From an uncultured Eubacterium sp. (lineage in GTDB: Bacteria > Bacillota_A > Clostridia > Lachnospirales > Lachnospiraceae): 29,071 bases of DNA. Location of the stretch: NCBI GenBank assembly GCA_948468465.1, contig CAOKJJ010000049.1, forward strand, positions 1 through 29,071, given 5' to 3'. Position 1 is the stretch's first letter, and every line of letters begins with the position of its first letter. The translations under genes and the position numbers were made by a program. Shown piece by piece: positions 15,585-23,328 of the stretch. The notes beneath the pieces are model-generated. The model saw only the letters and a program-made list of their open reading frames with translations. It ran no database searches and was not told where the DNA came from.

Positions 15585-15611
15585 CATAACAATTTATTAG
15601 AGAATGTTATC
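15585..15611 (+). repeat. Right copy of a 27-bp inverted site
   Basis: Starts CATAACAATTTATTAGA and ends GTTATC. It is the inverted partner of 15272-15298, with 17 identical bases in a row and 24 of 27 overall. The similarity stops at the ends of the site, so it is not part of a longer duplication. Confidence 0.65.
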
Positions 15612-15619
15612 TGACTTTT

Positions 15620-15772
15620 TCATTTGCAGATCTTTGCTATGTCTCCAATAGGAACTTTTATATCCATCTTTACACTCTCAGTCACATACGCTATAATAAT
15701 TGCAACAAATACTAAGGAACTGTAAGCAAATAATATGACAAACTTACTTGTCTTTTTCTCCGATAGCACCAC
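15620..15772 (-). pseudogene. Small membrane-protein gene, probably missing its true start
   Basis: A 50-codon frame from GTG 15772 to TGA 15620. The product has one hydrophobic segment (FVILFAYSSLVFVAIIIAYV) followed by a natural-looking tail, TESVKMDIKVPIGDIAKICK. A stop lies directly upstream of the GTG pair, there is no ribosome binding site, and the 5' half lies inside the 159-bp palindrome. It is therefore either a gene whose 5' end was lost in the rearrangement or an unusual small gene. Family not recognised. Confidence 0.35.
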
Positions 15773-15873
15773 TCAAAAATCAGTTACATAGCCCGCTATG
15801 CGCCTGATTTTTGAGCGGCACTCTCGAAGAAAAATCCTGCGCAAGTTTATCATATTATTTACTTACAGTTCCT
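15715..15873. repeat. 159-bp imperfect palindrome, MITE-like or inverted duplication
   Basis: The ends are inverted copies: AGGAACTGTAAGCAAATAAT at the left, and AGGAACTGTAAGTAAATAAT on the minus strand at the right. Pairing continues inward through the GATAAACTT-like segment and again at CTCAAAAATCAG / CTGATTTTTGAG near the centre. No transposase and no clear target-site duplication are seen. It could be a miniature inverted-repeat element or an inverted duplication of the 5' part of the small membrane-protein gene, because both arms can be read as SEKK-SKFVILF-YSS-like peptides. Confidence 0.7.
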
Positions 15874-15903
15874 AACTGCATCCATCCTAAAGGCGGTGAG
15901 AAT

Positions 15904-16086
15904 ATGGCGGTAATGGAAATGTCTGATAAAGAATTAATTACAACAACGATTGACAGATATACTGATCTACAGCAAATAAAAAAAGCTAATGGCGGTCACG
16001 AAAATGAAATGCTTGATTATCTTATCAAAGTAACTGCCGCCAAATTATCATCTTTGGGGGTAAACGTAGAAGACATAACGCTTTAA
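15904..16086 (+). CDS. Small protein of unknown function (60 aa)
   Basis: 60 aa from ATG 15904, with AAAGGCGGTGAG three bases before it; this clear ribosome binding site decides the start over longer frames that would begin inside the palindrome. The protein is acidic and soluble-looking, probably helical: SDKELITTTIDRYTDLQQIKKANGG, then EMLDYLIKVTAAKLSSLGVNVEDITL. No domain is recognised. It is the only intact plus-strand gene in the middle of the window, is followed by large hairpins, and sits in an accessory-looking AT-rich island. Its ribosome binding site shares eleven bases with that of the 50-aa gene at 16226-16378 on the other strand. Confidence 0.65.
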   Translation: MAVMEMSDKELITTTIDRYTDLQQIKKANGGHENEMLDYLIKVTAAKLSSLGVNVEDITL

Positions 16087-16106
16087 CCAGTAGCCCTATA
16101 ACTCAT

Positions 16107-16162
16107 GAAACAAAAAGTGTAAAGCCCATGGAATTGCCCATATGCCTGACACTTTTTGTTTC
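16107..16162. terminator. Bidirectional hairpin terminator
   Basis: GAAACAAAAAGTGT (16107-16120) and ACACTTTTTGTTTC (16149-16162) are perfect 14-bp inverted arms with A/T runs inside the stem. It lies 21 bp after the stop of the 60-aa gene and probably ends its transcript. Confidence 0.65.
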
Positions 16163-16172
16163 GTAAGGTTAA

Positions 16173-16215
16173 AAAGATGCAAAGCCCTGAACATTTCATA
16201 AGGCTTTGCATCTTT
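16173..16215 (-). terminator. Intrinsic terminator after the 50-aa gene
   Basis: AAAGATGCAAAGCC (16173-16186) and GGCTTTGCATCTTT (16202-16215) form a perfect 14-bp stem. On the minus strand it is followed by TTAACC after a T5 run, the form of a rho-independent terminator, 11 bp after the stop at 16226. Confidence 0.75.
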
Positions 16216-16225
16216 GGGTTAATGA

Positions 16226-16378
16226 TCAGTCATCTTCAATCATTGACTGAAAAATATCTTTTAATGCCTGCAGGTTTTTATTGTCTGGTGATTCTTCTAA
16301 TGCCTTTTCCAGCCATCCTAAAGCAAGTCGGATAAATCCCTGAAATTGTTTATTTGTCATCCCCATATCCTGTACCAT
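16226..16378 (-). CDS. Small protein of unknown function (50 aa)
   Basis: 50 aa, beginning MVQDMGMTNKQFQGFIRLAL and continuing as an amphipathic acidic helix (GWLEKALEESPDNKNLQALKDIF). The ATG at 16378 has AAAGGCGGTGAAAGG directly upstream, and a near-consensus promoter (TTTACA, 17 nt, TATAAT) lies 50 bp further up, so the longer frame reaching 16651 is not used. It has its own promoter and terminator, so it is an independent unit rather than the tail of the symporter operon. Function unknown. Proteins with an MTNKQF-type start are, as far as I recall, common uncharacterised genes in gut Firmicutes. Confidence 0.72.
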   Translation of the reverse strand: MVQDMGMTNKQFQGFIRLALGWLEKALEESPDNKNLQALKDIFQSMIEDD

Positions 16379-16426
16379 CCTTTCACCGCCTTTTATTATT
16401 GAAACAGTTGTTAGTTTGTTACAATC

Positions 16427-16455
16427 ATTATAGTGGATGATGTAAAAGGTGTAAA
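16427..16455 (-). promoter_or_regulatory. Strong promoter of the 50-aa gene
   Basis: Minus strand TTTACA (16450-16455), 17-nt spacer, TATAAT (16427-16432), close to sigma-A consensus. It starts 3 bp beyond the symporter stop codon. The predicted leader is about 40 nt. Confidence 0.72.
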
Positions 16456-16458
16456 GCC

Positions 16459-18006
16459 TTAAAAATACTGTTCCGGCACATCTTCCGCCGTCTTCCACCG
16501 AAGCATGGCGTCCTCCAGACGCATTCCTTTGCTGACAGCATCTTTTCGTACCGCGTTCACTGCCTGTATTTCTTTCATACGTGCCCCTGTCAGCGTATAC
16601 CCCTTCATTGCTGCCAGCGTCGCAATCCATGCAAGCATCGGCACAATACAAAACAGTACAATAACGACCATATGCATCCCCTCCGCATACGGTGTATTGC
16701 CGTCTGGCAGTGTATGGATTCCAATCATTGCTACCGCTGCTCCGACAATCGTAGAGCCGAGCGAGCTGACCAGCTTATCTACCAGTGAAAACAGCGTTCC
16801 CATAATGCCTGGGATATATCGTCCGGAACGATATGTCTCATAATCCGAGCAGTCTGCAACCATTGGAATCGGCATATCCGCCGTAGCATAGTATGCGCCG
16901 TATCCGATGCCAAAACAGAGCACAAACAAGACGGAATAAAGATTTGGCGGCATCAGGCTCAGATTTACTGCCGGATTTCCCTGTTTCCAAAAAAGCAGCA
17001 AGCCCAGCACGCCTATATACATCACAAGCGCGAGCGCTGTATACCGCACAAGCGATGCTTTCTGTCCGTGCTTTTGTGAGGTCCGTACCGTCAGCAGGAA
17101 AAACGGAACGGAAAATACATATCCGACGATCATCATAGGCAGATACAGGCCGCCATAATCCCCCATCATAGCGCCATAGAGCATGCATAATACCGTCATA
17201 TTCGTAGCGATCGAAAATGCCAGCTTGCATCCTGCCCCTGCAACCATCAGACGCTGCAGCTCTTTGTTTGCCTTTAATATCGCTACATATTCTTTTAGTT
17301 CCACTTTTTCCTGTGTACCGCCGACACCGAAAAACTCCGGCCTGTCCTTCTCCCAGATTCCGATCACTGCCAATACAGTCAAAGCCGCCGATACAAGGAC
17401 TGCTAACGGTATCATCACATTGAAAAAACCAGCGCTGTTGTATCCGCCCAGCTTTTCACTTAAAATCGGCGCCAAAAACTGAACAAGCCCCATCCCTATC
17501 AGACTTGCCACCGTATTAAATACCGTAAACAGCGGGCGCTGGTTCGGGTCGTTCGTCAGGCAGGTCTGCCCGGAACGGGTACAGGCCGTCTGAAACGTAT
17601 ATCCGATGACATACAGCGCGTAAAACAGTACAAAACAAACATATTTTAACCACGACAGATCATCCGGTATGACGCGTGTTCCAAAGTACAGCAAAATGGA
17701 CGATACAATCATAATCATATTGCCAAGTACCATATATGGTCTGAATTTGCCGAATTTTGTAGAAGTCCGGTCGATCAAAGCTCCAATCACCGGATCTGTC
17801 ACCGCGTCAAACAGCCGCATGACTGTTACCATCGTAGTGGCAAACATCAAAAACAATCCCAGAACTCCATTTGCATAATAAGCAATAAAGTTCATGGTGA
17901 GGATATAGTACACATTTGTCGCTCCGTTATTCATTGGAAATAAGACCAGCTGGTAAAGTTTTGCCCGATTTACATTTGTCTTTGCTCCCATCTTTTCATT
18001 ACTCAT
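16459..18006 (-). CDS. GPH-family sugar:cation symporter
   Basis: A 515-aa, about 12-helix transporter of the glycoside-pentoside-hexuronide (MelB/XylP-like, MFS) family that imports a sugar or short glycoside with a cation. The family motif is DAVTDPVIGALIDRTSTKFG at residues 67-86, including the D-x3-DP acidic pair; GYTFQTACTRSGQTCLTNDPNQR is the next conserved loop. Length is typical. AAAGGA lies 10 nt before the ATG. It follows the GH3 gene by 128 bp, so it probably takes up what the GH2 and GH3 enzymes release. A strong hairpin in that gap could set different mRNA levels. The substrate is not certain. Confidence 0.88.
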   Translation of the reverse strand: MSNEKMGAKTNVNRAKLYQLVLFPMNNGATNVYYILTMNFIAYYANGVLGLFLMFATTMVTVMRLFDAVTDPVIGALIDRTSTKFGKFRPYMVLGNMIMIVSSILLYFGTRVIPDDLSWLKYVCFVLFYALYVIGYTFQTACTRSGQTCLTNDPNQRPLFTVFNTVASLIGMGLVQFLAPILSEKLGGYNSAGFFNVMIPLAVLVSAALTVLAVIGIWEKDRPEFFGVGGTQEKVELKEYVAILKANKELQRLMVAGAGCKLAFSIATNMTVLCMLYGAMMGDYGGLYLPMMIVGYVFSVPFFLLTVRTSQKHGQKASLVRYTALALVMYIGVLGLLLFWKQGNPAVNLSLMPPNLYSVLFVLCFGIGYGAYYATADMPIPMVADCSDYETYRSGRYIPGIMGTLFSLVDKLVSSLGSTIVGAAVAMIGIHTLPDGNTPYAEGMHMVVIVLFCIVPMLAWIATLAAMKGYTLTGARMKEIQAVNAVRKDAVSKGMRLEDAMLRWKTAEDVPEQYF

Positions 18007-18089
18007 ATGTGTCTATCCTTTCTTTTTTACCGCAATGCCGGACCAGCTTCCCCTTCCTGACAGGCATTGTGTAAAACAAATCCGATCGC

Positions 18090-18117
18090 CTGCAGCGGCT
18101 TCTCCATTCCGCTGCAG
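18090..18117. repeat. Intercistronic hairpin between GH3 and symporter genes
   Basis: CTGCAGCGG (18090-18098) and CCGCTGCAG (18109-18117) pair perfectly around a 10-nt loop. A second stem, CAATGCC / GGCATTG, lies at 18033-18069. Neither has a U tract, so an mRNA stability or processing role is likelier than termination. Confidence 0.55.
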
Positions 18118-18134
18118 TCTTGGATTTTAAAAAT

Positions 18135-21125
18135 TTATATACTTTCCAAAGATCTATATGCCATATAATCTCTGTATATATCCGTATTTTTAAATTTCTG
18201 CTTCTTTATGAACCAAAGAACTGCCGATACCACAAACAACATGCCAATTACAATGCATCCCGTCCATAATCCTGATACAATTGCAAGATTTCTCTTTTTA
18301 ATGACCGTATCCGGCCCAATCCCGTTCATTCCGGCCGAATTGGCGATCGAATACAGATTTTGGTGGCATGCCTCTTTCATTGCCGTTACAATGACTGGAT
18401 CTTTTTCATAGTTTGGCAGCTGCCTTGTTACATAAGGAAGCATTGCATCAAAGGTAGATACGCCGCCTGCCATCAGGCCGTCTACTCCATTTACGTAGGT
18501 CGTTAATACGTTATCCGTAATATTCAGACCCTGTTTCCCCCATTCCTGCCTTACAATATTCGTCATCAGGCCGCGGTTGCCGCCAGACCAGATGGCACCC
18601 CAGCGCGTATACGCTACCATCAGTCCCGCGTCTGCTTCTTCTACCGCACCCTGAAACGCTTTCAGATAAATTTCCCTTGCGGCCTGTTCGTTCAGCCATA
18701 CCCCAAGGCCGATCCGGTCCTGCTCGCAATCGTTTAGCGCAAAGTGCTTTAGTACAACGAAGATTCCCCGGTCTGTCATTGCCTGCACTTCATGTTTTGC
18801 CATTTCTCCCGCAAGGAAGCCGTCTTCGGAATAGTATTCAAAGTTACGACCGCCGTACGGTGTTCTGTGTGTATTGCTTCCCGGTCCATACAGACATGCA
18901 ATTTCCGCCGAAATACAGTTATTCGCAATCACCCTTCCGATTTCATACATAATTTCCGTATTAAATGTAGCTGCCATCACGTCTTCGGAGGTAAAGGCTG
19001 TCGCTACAAGCGCTGTCTTGCCTTCCTCTTCCCCTGCCTTGAATAAGGAAGCTGTCAGCCCCTGCGGTCCGTTCTCGTCACGCGTTCCCGGCGCCTGCAC
19101 AGACTCGATCGGCATCGTCCAGTGGAAAGAATCGCCGATTAAAGATACCATATCGTCAAAAGAAAGCTGGTCTAATAACTGTTCCCATTTCGGGTCATCA
19201 TAGGCCAGGCCGATCAAGTCAACCAGCTTTAATCCGTTGTCCGCGCCAAGCACAGGCATTTCAACCGCTTCATAATCCGCCGCGTCATATTGTACATCCT
19301 GAAGCTTTGCGGTCAGATTTTCGGTCAGCATCAGCTTTACCGCCTCTGTCGGAAAAGTTCCTGTCCAGTCATTGCGGGAAAGATACTTGATTTTCTGGCC
19401 GCCCAGATCTTCGCTTAAATTAATATCCGAGCCGTCCAGCTGATTGGTAACAGCCGTCCCGTTTAAAGAAGCTGCATAAGTCGTTGTATCCTGTTTCGCA
19501 TTTTTCCACTTGTACGTAAGCGCCTTATTGCCGTCTGCGTCCATGCGCCCGTCTGATGCCTTGTAACCTTTTGCCGCCAAAATATTGTTGATGGCATTGT
19601 GCGCGTCTGTGGCCGCTGTAAAATAATAGTCTCCTTCGTCCAGCATATAGGTTTTGCAGCCATACGCATCATACGAGGCAAGCTCCCGCTTGTCTATATA
19701 GATTTTCAGCGTTTCACTGCCGCCAGGCTCTAAGACTGCCGTCTTCCCAAATCCGCAGAGCGCCACCGATGCTTTTTCCACCCCGTTTTTCACATTATAC
19801 GGCGTATACGGGGACTGTACGTACACTTGTACCGTCTCCTTTCCTGCATACGTATCTCCGGTATTTTTTACTGTGACAGACAGTTCAAACTGATCGGTAT
19901 CTTTATGATAATCCACAGCAAGATCGCTGTATGCAAAATCCGTATAGCTCAGCCCATATCCAAACGGAAACGCGACGTCTCCGGCATAATCGTAATCACC
20001 TGCGTTGCCCTTTTCCATTACATAGTCTTCATATCTTGTCTCATAATACTTATATCCTACATATATGCCTTCCTGATAGACCATATAGGTGCTTGCGTTT
20101 TTGGGTATGATCCCTTCTTCATAACCCTCATACACCACCGGCACAAAATTTACCATTGCGGGCGCGGAATAATTATTATAGCAGTAAGTATCTACCAGGC
20201 TTCCGGAAGGATTGATTTTTCCTGCCAGTATCTCTCCGACCGCGTCAATACCGGATATCCCCACATCTCCGATCCACAGGCATGCGTCCACGCCATATGC
20301 ATTGTCTTTCAAAAAATCCACCTGCAGCGCATTTGCCGAATTAATGAGTACGATAATCTTCTTGACGGAACCGTCCGCTTTCATCGCGGCGATATTTTCC
20401 ATCATTTCCTTTTCATTTTCATCTAAGGCCAGATAATTTACATTTCTGTGATCCAGATCCGCACCTTCACCGCCGACACGGGAAAATACAACAATCGCCG
20501 CGTCTCCGTACGAAATGACAGAGTCTTTCGCCACGTCGGTATACAATTCCCATGGGCATTCGGATACGGTCGCTGACGCTGTGGCAATCGTACCGCCTTT
20601 CTTACGCGTATATTCCTCATCCAGGTCAAGATAAAAGTCCCAAAGCGTCTGGTTCACTTCAAAGCCTGCTATTTCCAGCGAGCCTTTCAGTGTATCCGCT
20701 GTAGATGCGTCTATATTGCCGGAGCCTGTCCCTCCATAGACAAGATTAACCGAAGAATTGGAAAAACAGCTTACTTTTGCGCCTTCTTCCAACGGAAGCG
20801 CATCATTTTCATTCATCAAAAGCGCCGCGCCTTCTGCTTCTACCTGCCTGCAAAGCTCTTCTCCATAATGGACCATCTCTTCCTGCGAATCAAAATCCAT
20901 TTTATAATAAACCGCGTTCTCATCTTTATTTTTGATATTATTAAATGTGCCGCCGACAAAAATAGATAAAGAATTGTCAAAAACACTGCTAAACACTGCT
21001 AATGCAATCAAAATGGCTGTAATCGGAGCGCTGATCCAGGTCAGGATTTTCCATGGCCGGGTTGCTCTTCTGCGTGCGCGCTTGTATTCTTTTTTCATGG
21101 ATTTTATATCTCGATTTTTTTCCAT
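18135..21125 (-). CDS. Membrane-anchored GH3 glycoside hydrolase, reversed domain order
   Basis: A 996-aa GH3 enzyme (beta-glucosidase/xylosidase type). A hydrophobic helix near residues 27-49 follows a basic N-terminus, and another helix near 950-972 precedes basic residues, so the catalytic part should be outside the cell with both ends anchored. The alpha/beta sandwich domain comes first, with the acid/base Glu as E220 in GGEGADLDHRN. A fibronectin III-like domain follows (ETVQVYVQSPYTPYN to MLDEGDYYF), then the TIM barrel (MVSLIGDSF, ENGPQGL, YGPGSNTHRTPYGGRNFEYYSED, VLKHFALND). The nucleophile is probably the Asp of GLNITDN near 870. The reversed order is known from some rumen GH3 enzymes. 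AAGGAG precedes the ATG, 15 bp after the GH2 gene. Confidence 0.9.
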   Translation of the reverse strand: MEKNRDIKSMKKEYKRARRRATRPWKILTWISAPITAILIALAVFSSVFDNSLSIFVGGTFNNIKNKDENAVYYKMDFDSQEEMVHYGEELCRQVEAEGAALLMNENDALPLEEGAKVSCFSNSSVNLVYGGTGSGNIDASTADTLKGSLEIAGFEVNQTLWDFYLDLDEEYTRKKGGTIATASATVSECPWELYTDVAKDSVISYGDAAIVVFSRVGGEGADLDHRNVNYLALDENEKEMMENIAAMKADGSVKKIIVLINSANALQVDFLKDNAYGVDACLWIGDVGISGIDAVGEILAGKINPSGSLVDTYCYNNYSAPAMVNFVPVVYEGYEEGIIPKNASTYMVYQEGIYVGYKYYETRYEDYVMEKGNAGDYDYAGDVAFPFGYGLSYTDFAYSDLAVDYHKDTDQFELSVTVKNTGDTYAGKETVQVYVQSPYTPYNVKNGVEKASVALCGFGKTAVLEPGGSETLKIYIDKRELASYDAYGCKTYMLDEGDYYFTAATDAHNAINNILAAKGYKASDGRMDADGNKALTYKWKNAKQDTTTYAASLNGTAVTNQLDGSDINLSEDLGGQKIKYLSRNDWTGTFPTEAVKLMLTENLTAKLQDVQYDAADYEAVEMPVLGADNGLKLVDLIGLAYDDPKWEQLLDQLSFDDMVSLIGDSFHWTMPIESVQAPGTRDENGPQGLTASLFKAGEEEGKTALVATAFTSEDVMAATFNTEIMYEIGRVIANNCISAEIACLYGPGSNTHRTPYGGRNFEYYSEDGFLAGEMAKHEVQAMTDRGIFVVLKHFALNDCEQDRIGLGVWLNEQAAREIYLKAFQGAVEEADAGLMVAYTRWGAIWSGGNRGLMTNIVRQEWGKQGLNITDNVLTTYVNGVDGLMAGGVSTFDAMLPYVTRQLPNYEKDPVIVTAMKEACHQNLYSIANSAGMNGIGPDTVIKKRNLAIVSGLWTGCIVIGMLFVVSAVLWFIKKQKFKNTDIYRDYMAYRSLESI

Positions 21126-21140
21126 AACTGCTTCTCCTTA

Positions 21141-23075
21141 CTATACCCAGTTCTGACTCTTTCCCTTTTTCACTTTGTACTCCGGCCGCGGCTGCGCTGT
21201 CTTAAAAATAACCGCTGCGTCCGTCAGTGAACCGGATTTGGCCTCCAGATGATTTTCTTTTTCCATCTTAAGCTTAAAGTGAAATGCATGCTTCCCCTTC
21301 TGTGTCCCTACCAGCTTCCCGTTATTGTACAAAGATACCTGCTGCTGATTCGAATACACCGTTACGTCCGTTACCTTCTCGGCACGGTATTTATAACGTC
21401 TGCCGCAAAGATGCACGAACGGCTCCGTGCTCCACCATGCCTTGTAAATATAAAAACTGTCCTTCTTAATCCTGCGGTCAAACGTTACCAGCCCCTTATG
21501 GTTCATCCCAGGTTCCCCGCCCTGGTTTCTGGCATCCGCCGCAAAGTCAAACATATTCCATACATACGTAGACCATAAAAACGGATGCCTTTCAAAGCAT
21601 GCAAGCATATACTCATGGTATTTTGCCTGATATTCTTCCGAATGGTCCCCCCGCTTCGGCTTCGCGCTGTGCAGGTTCGGCATTCCTTCCGCACCGTATT
21701 CCGAATATCCAAGACAGCGTTTTGGATATTTCCAGTGATAGAACTTCATAAACAGATCATTTAAAAACATTCCCGGCACGTACCACCCCAGATACAAATT
21801 CCACGCGACCAGATCTGTAATTTTAGAAACCGGATGGAAAGGGTGACACATCGCATAGCACGCCAGCGTTGTGGGCCTTCCCGGATCCATCTCTTTTACA
21901 AGCTTTTGCAAAGCGTGATGGTTGTCCAGCATATCATCCCTGTGCTTTCCTGATATTGTAATCTCATTGGAAATCCCCCAGGTAACGATGCATGGATGGT
22001 TATAATTCTGCACAATCAGCTCCCGCATCTGGAAAAACGTATTCTGCCTGCCCTGCGGCATATGCGCCGAAATATACGGGATCTCCGCCCATACCACCAT
22101 ACCGTACCGGTCACACAGATCGTAAAAATACGAATGATGCTGATAATGTGCCAGACGGATCGTATTTGCCCCGACCTCGCGAATCAGCTCCATATCCTTT
22201 TCCATCTGTTTCAGTGAAATCGCATTGCCGATTCCTTTCCAGTCCTGATGTCTGGATACGCCGCGCAGAGGATAAGAAACGCCGTTTAAGAAAAATCCCT
22301 TGTCCGGGTCAAACGAAAATGTCCGGATTCCGCAAAATGTTTCGATCTGATCCAGCACCACATGCTCCTGCCTGATCTGTGCGGTTAATTTGTAAAGATA
22401 TGGATCTTTGACCCCATTCCATAAATGTGCATCCGGTACTTTGATCACCGCGTCCGTACCCTCAGCCGTACCAGCCGTCTCCCCCTGTGCGTCAGACAGC
22501 GTCAGACATACGGTAAGGTTTTCTTTTTTCAGCTCTTTCGTGCTTTTATTCGTATAAGCACGCACCGATACAAATCCTGTCTTACCCTTTACGTTCGTGG
22601 ATACCTGTAATCCAGGCCCTCCATAGTAATCCAGGTCAAAGTGCGTCTTGTGCACAATCAGGAATTCCACATCCCGGTAAATACCGCCATAAAAAGTAAA
22701 GTCCGCTACCTGCGGATAGACTTCCTGATTTTTACTGTTATCCACTTCCACGCGCAGCTCATTCATCTCTTTGAGCACATCCGTCACATCCGTACGAAAC
22801 GTGGAATACCCGTTATCGTGCGTAAGAATGGTAATTCCATTCAAAATCACTTTCGCACTGGCATTCACACCCTGAAACTGCAGATAAACCCGTTCTTCGT
22901 CCGAAAACTCCGGCATGGGAATCTTCTTCTCATACACGCAGGTTCCACGAAAATAGTCATCATTTCCATCCTGTCCATCTACAGCATTCCATGTATGCGG
23001 CAAATCTATCAGTCGCTTTTTCCGCCCCTGATATGTAAACTGCCAGTCTTCCATCAGCTTTACAATTCTTCTCAT
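21141..23075 (-). CDS. GH2 glycoside hydrolase (beta-galactosidase-like)
   Basis: A 644-aa GH2 enzyme, probably a cytoplasmic beta-galactosidase or related exo-glycosidase; there is no signal peptide. A sugar-binding jelly-roll domain (DLPHTWNAVDG, YFRGTCVYEKKI) is followed by an immunoglobulin-like domain and a TIM barrel (FFLNGVSYPLRGVSRHQDW, GANTIRLAHYQHHSYFYDLCDRYGMVVWAEIP). The acid/base is E371 in WGISNE and the nucleophile E459 in GYSEYGAEG. A short C-terminal beta domain follows. It is shorter than LacZ, closer to the compact GH2 group that also includes beta-glucuronidases; specificity is open. AAAGGAG lies 12 nt before the ATG. First gene of the GH2-GH3-symporter operon. Confidence 0.9.
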   Translation of the reverse strand: MRRIVKLMEDWQFTYQGRKKRLIDLPHTWNAVDGQDGNDDYFRGTCVYEKKIPMPEFSDEERVYLQFQGVNASAKVILNGITILTHDNGYSTFRTDVTDVLKEMNELRVEVDNSKNQEVYPQVADFTFYGGIYRDVEFLIVHKTHFDLDYYGGPGLQVSTNVKGKTGFVSVRAYTNKSTKELKKENLTVCLTLSDAQGETAGTAEGTDAVIKVPDAHLWNGVKDPYLYKLTAQIRQEHVVLDQIETFCGIRTFSFDPDKGFFLNGVSYPLRGVSRHQDWKGIGNAISLKQMEKDMELIREVGANTIRLAHYQHHSYFYDLCDRYGMVVWAEIPYISAHMPQGRQNTFFQMRELIVQNYNHPCIVTWGISNEITISGKHRDDMLDNHHALQKLVKEMDPGRPTTLACYAMCHPFHPVSKITDLVAWNLYLGWYVPGMFLNDLFMKFYHWKYPKRCLGYSEYGAEGMPNLHSAKPKRGDHSEEYQAKYHEYMLACFERHPFLWSTYVWNMFDFAADARNQGGEPGMNHKGLVTFDRRIKKDSFYIYKAWWSTEPFVHLCGRRYKYRAEKVTDVTVYSNQQQVSLYNNGKLVGTQKGKHAFHFKLKMEKENHLEAKSGSLTDAAVIFKTAQPRPEYKVKKGKSQNWV

Positions 23076-23139
23076 GACACCGTACCACTCCTTTCTTCTT
23101 TATTTTCAGCCTTTCCCTCCGTTTTTATACATACTAATC

Positions 23140-23190
23140 ATCTGCAGCAGTTCAACCCCATGGAACTGTTACAAAAATCTGCAGCAATTC
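23140..23190. promoter_or_regulatory. Repeat-rich candidate operator before the GH2 gene
   Basis: A direct repeat ATCTGCAGCA-n-TTC occurs at 23140-23153 and 23177-23190, 37 bp apart. Between them CAGTTC-n9-GAACTG forms an inverted repeat at 23148-23168. All lie between the putative -10 and the GH2 start codon or overlap the -10, as expected for a regulator binding site. Confidence 0.4.
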
Positions 23191-23217
23191 CATAAAACCG
23201 CTATTCATATGTTACAA
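23189..23217 (-). promoter_or_regulatory. Candidate promoter of the GH2-GH3 operon
   Basis: Minus strand TTGTAA (23212-23217), 17 nt, TATGGA (23189-23194). It starts just after the terminator of the kinase gene. The -10 is weak, which fits a regulated promoter. Confidence 0.4.
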
Positions 23218-23222
23218 ATAAA

Positions 23223-23268
23223 AAAAGGACTTTGCTGATTATTTATACACAATCTACAAAATCCTTTT
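23223..23268 (-). terminator. Intrinsic terminator after the histidine kinase gene
   Basis: On the minus strand AAAAGGATTTTG pairs with CAAAGTCCTTTT (12 bp with one U-G) and is followed by a T-rich TTTATTTG. It lies 60 bp after the kinase stop and separates the regulatory operon from the glycosidase operon. Confidence 0.75.
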
Positions 23269-23328
23269 ACTTTTTGCAATACTTATTACCTAAGTGGTCT
23301 TAAAAGTGCCCGATGTGGTCAAAATCTG

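Noticed and set aside
15811..15903. Upstream extension of the 60-aa protein into the palindrome.
   Set aside because: The strong AAAGGCGGTGAG next to ATG 15904 marks the start; the extension is just the palindrome arm.
15139..16459. A recombinase gene for the putative inversion switch.
   Set aside because: No open frame in the window has tyrosine or serine recombinase motifs; the enzyme would have to be encoded elsewhere.
16379..16651. Longer N-terminus for the 50-aa protein, reaching into the symporter gene.
   Set aside because: The promoter at 16427-16455 and the ribosome binding site before ATG 16378 place the start inside; the extension is Cys/Arg-rich shadow sequence of the symporter gene.
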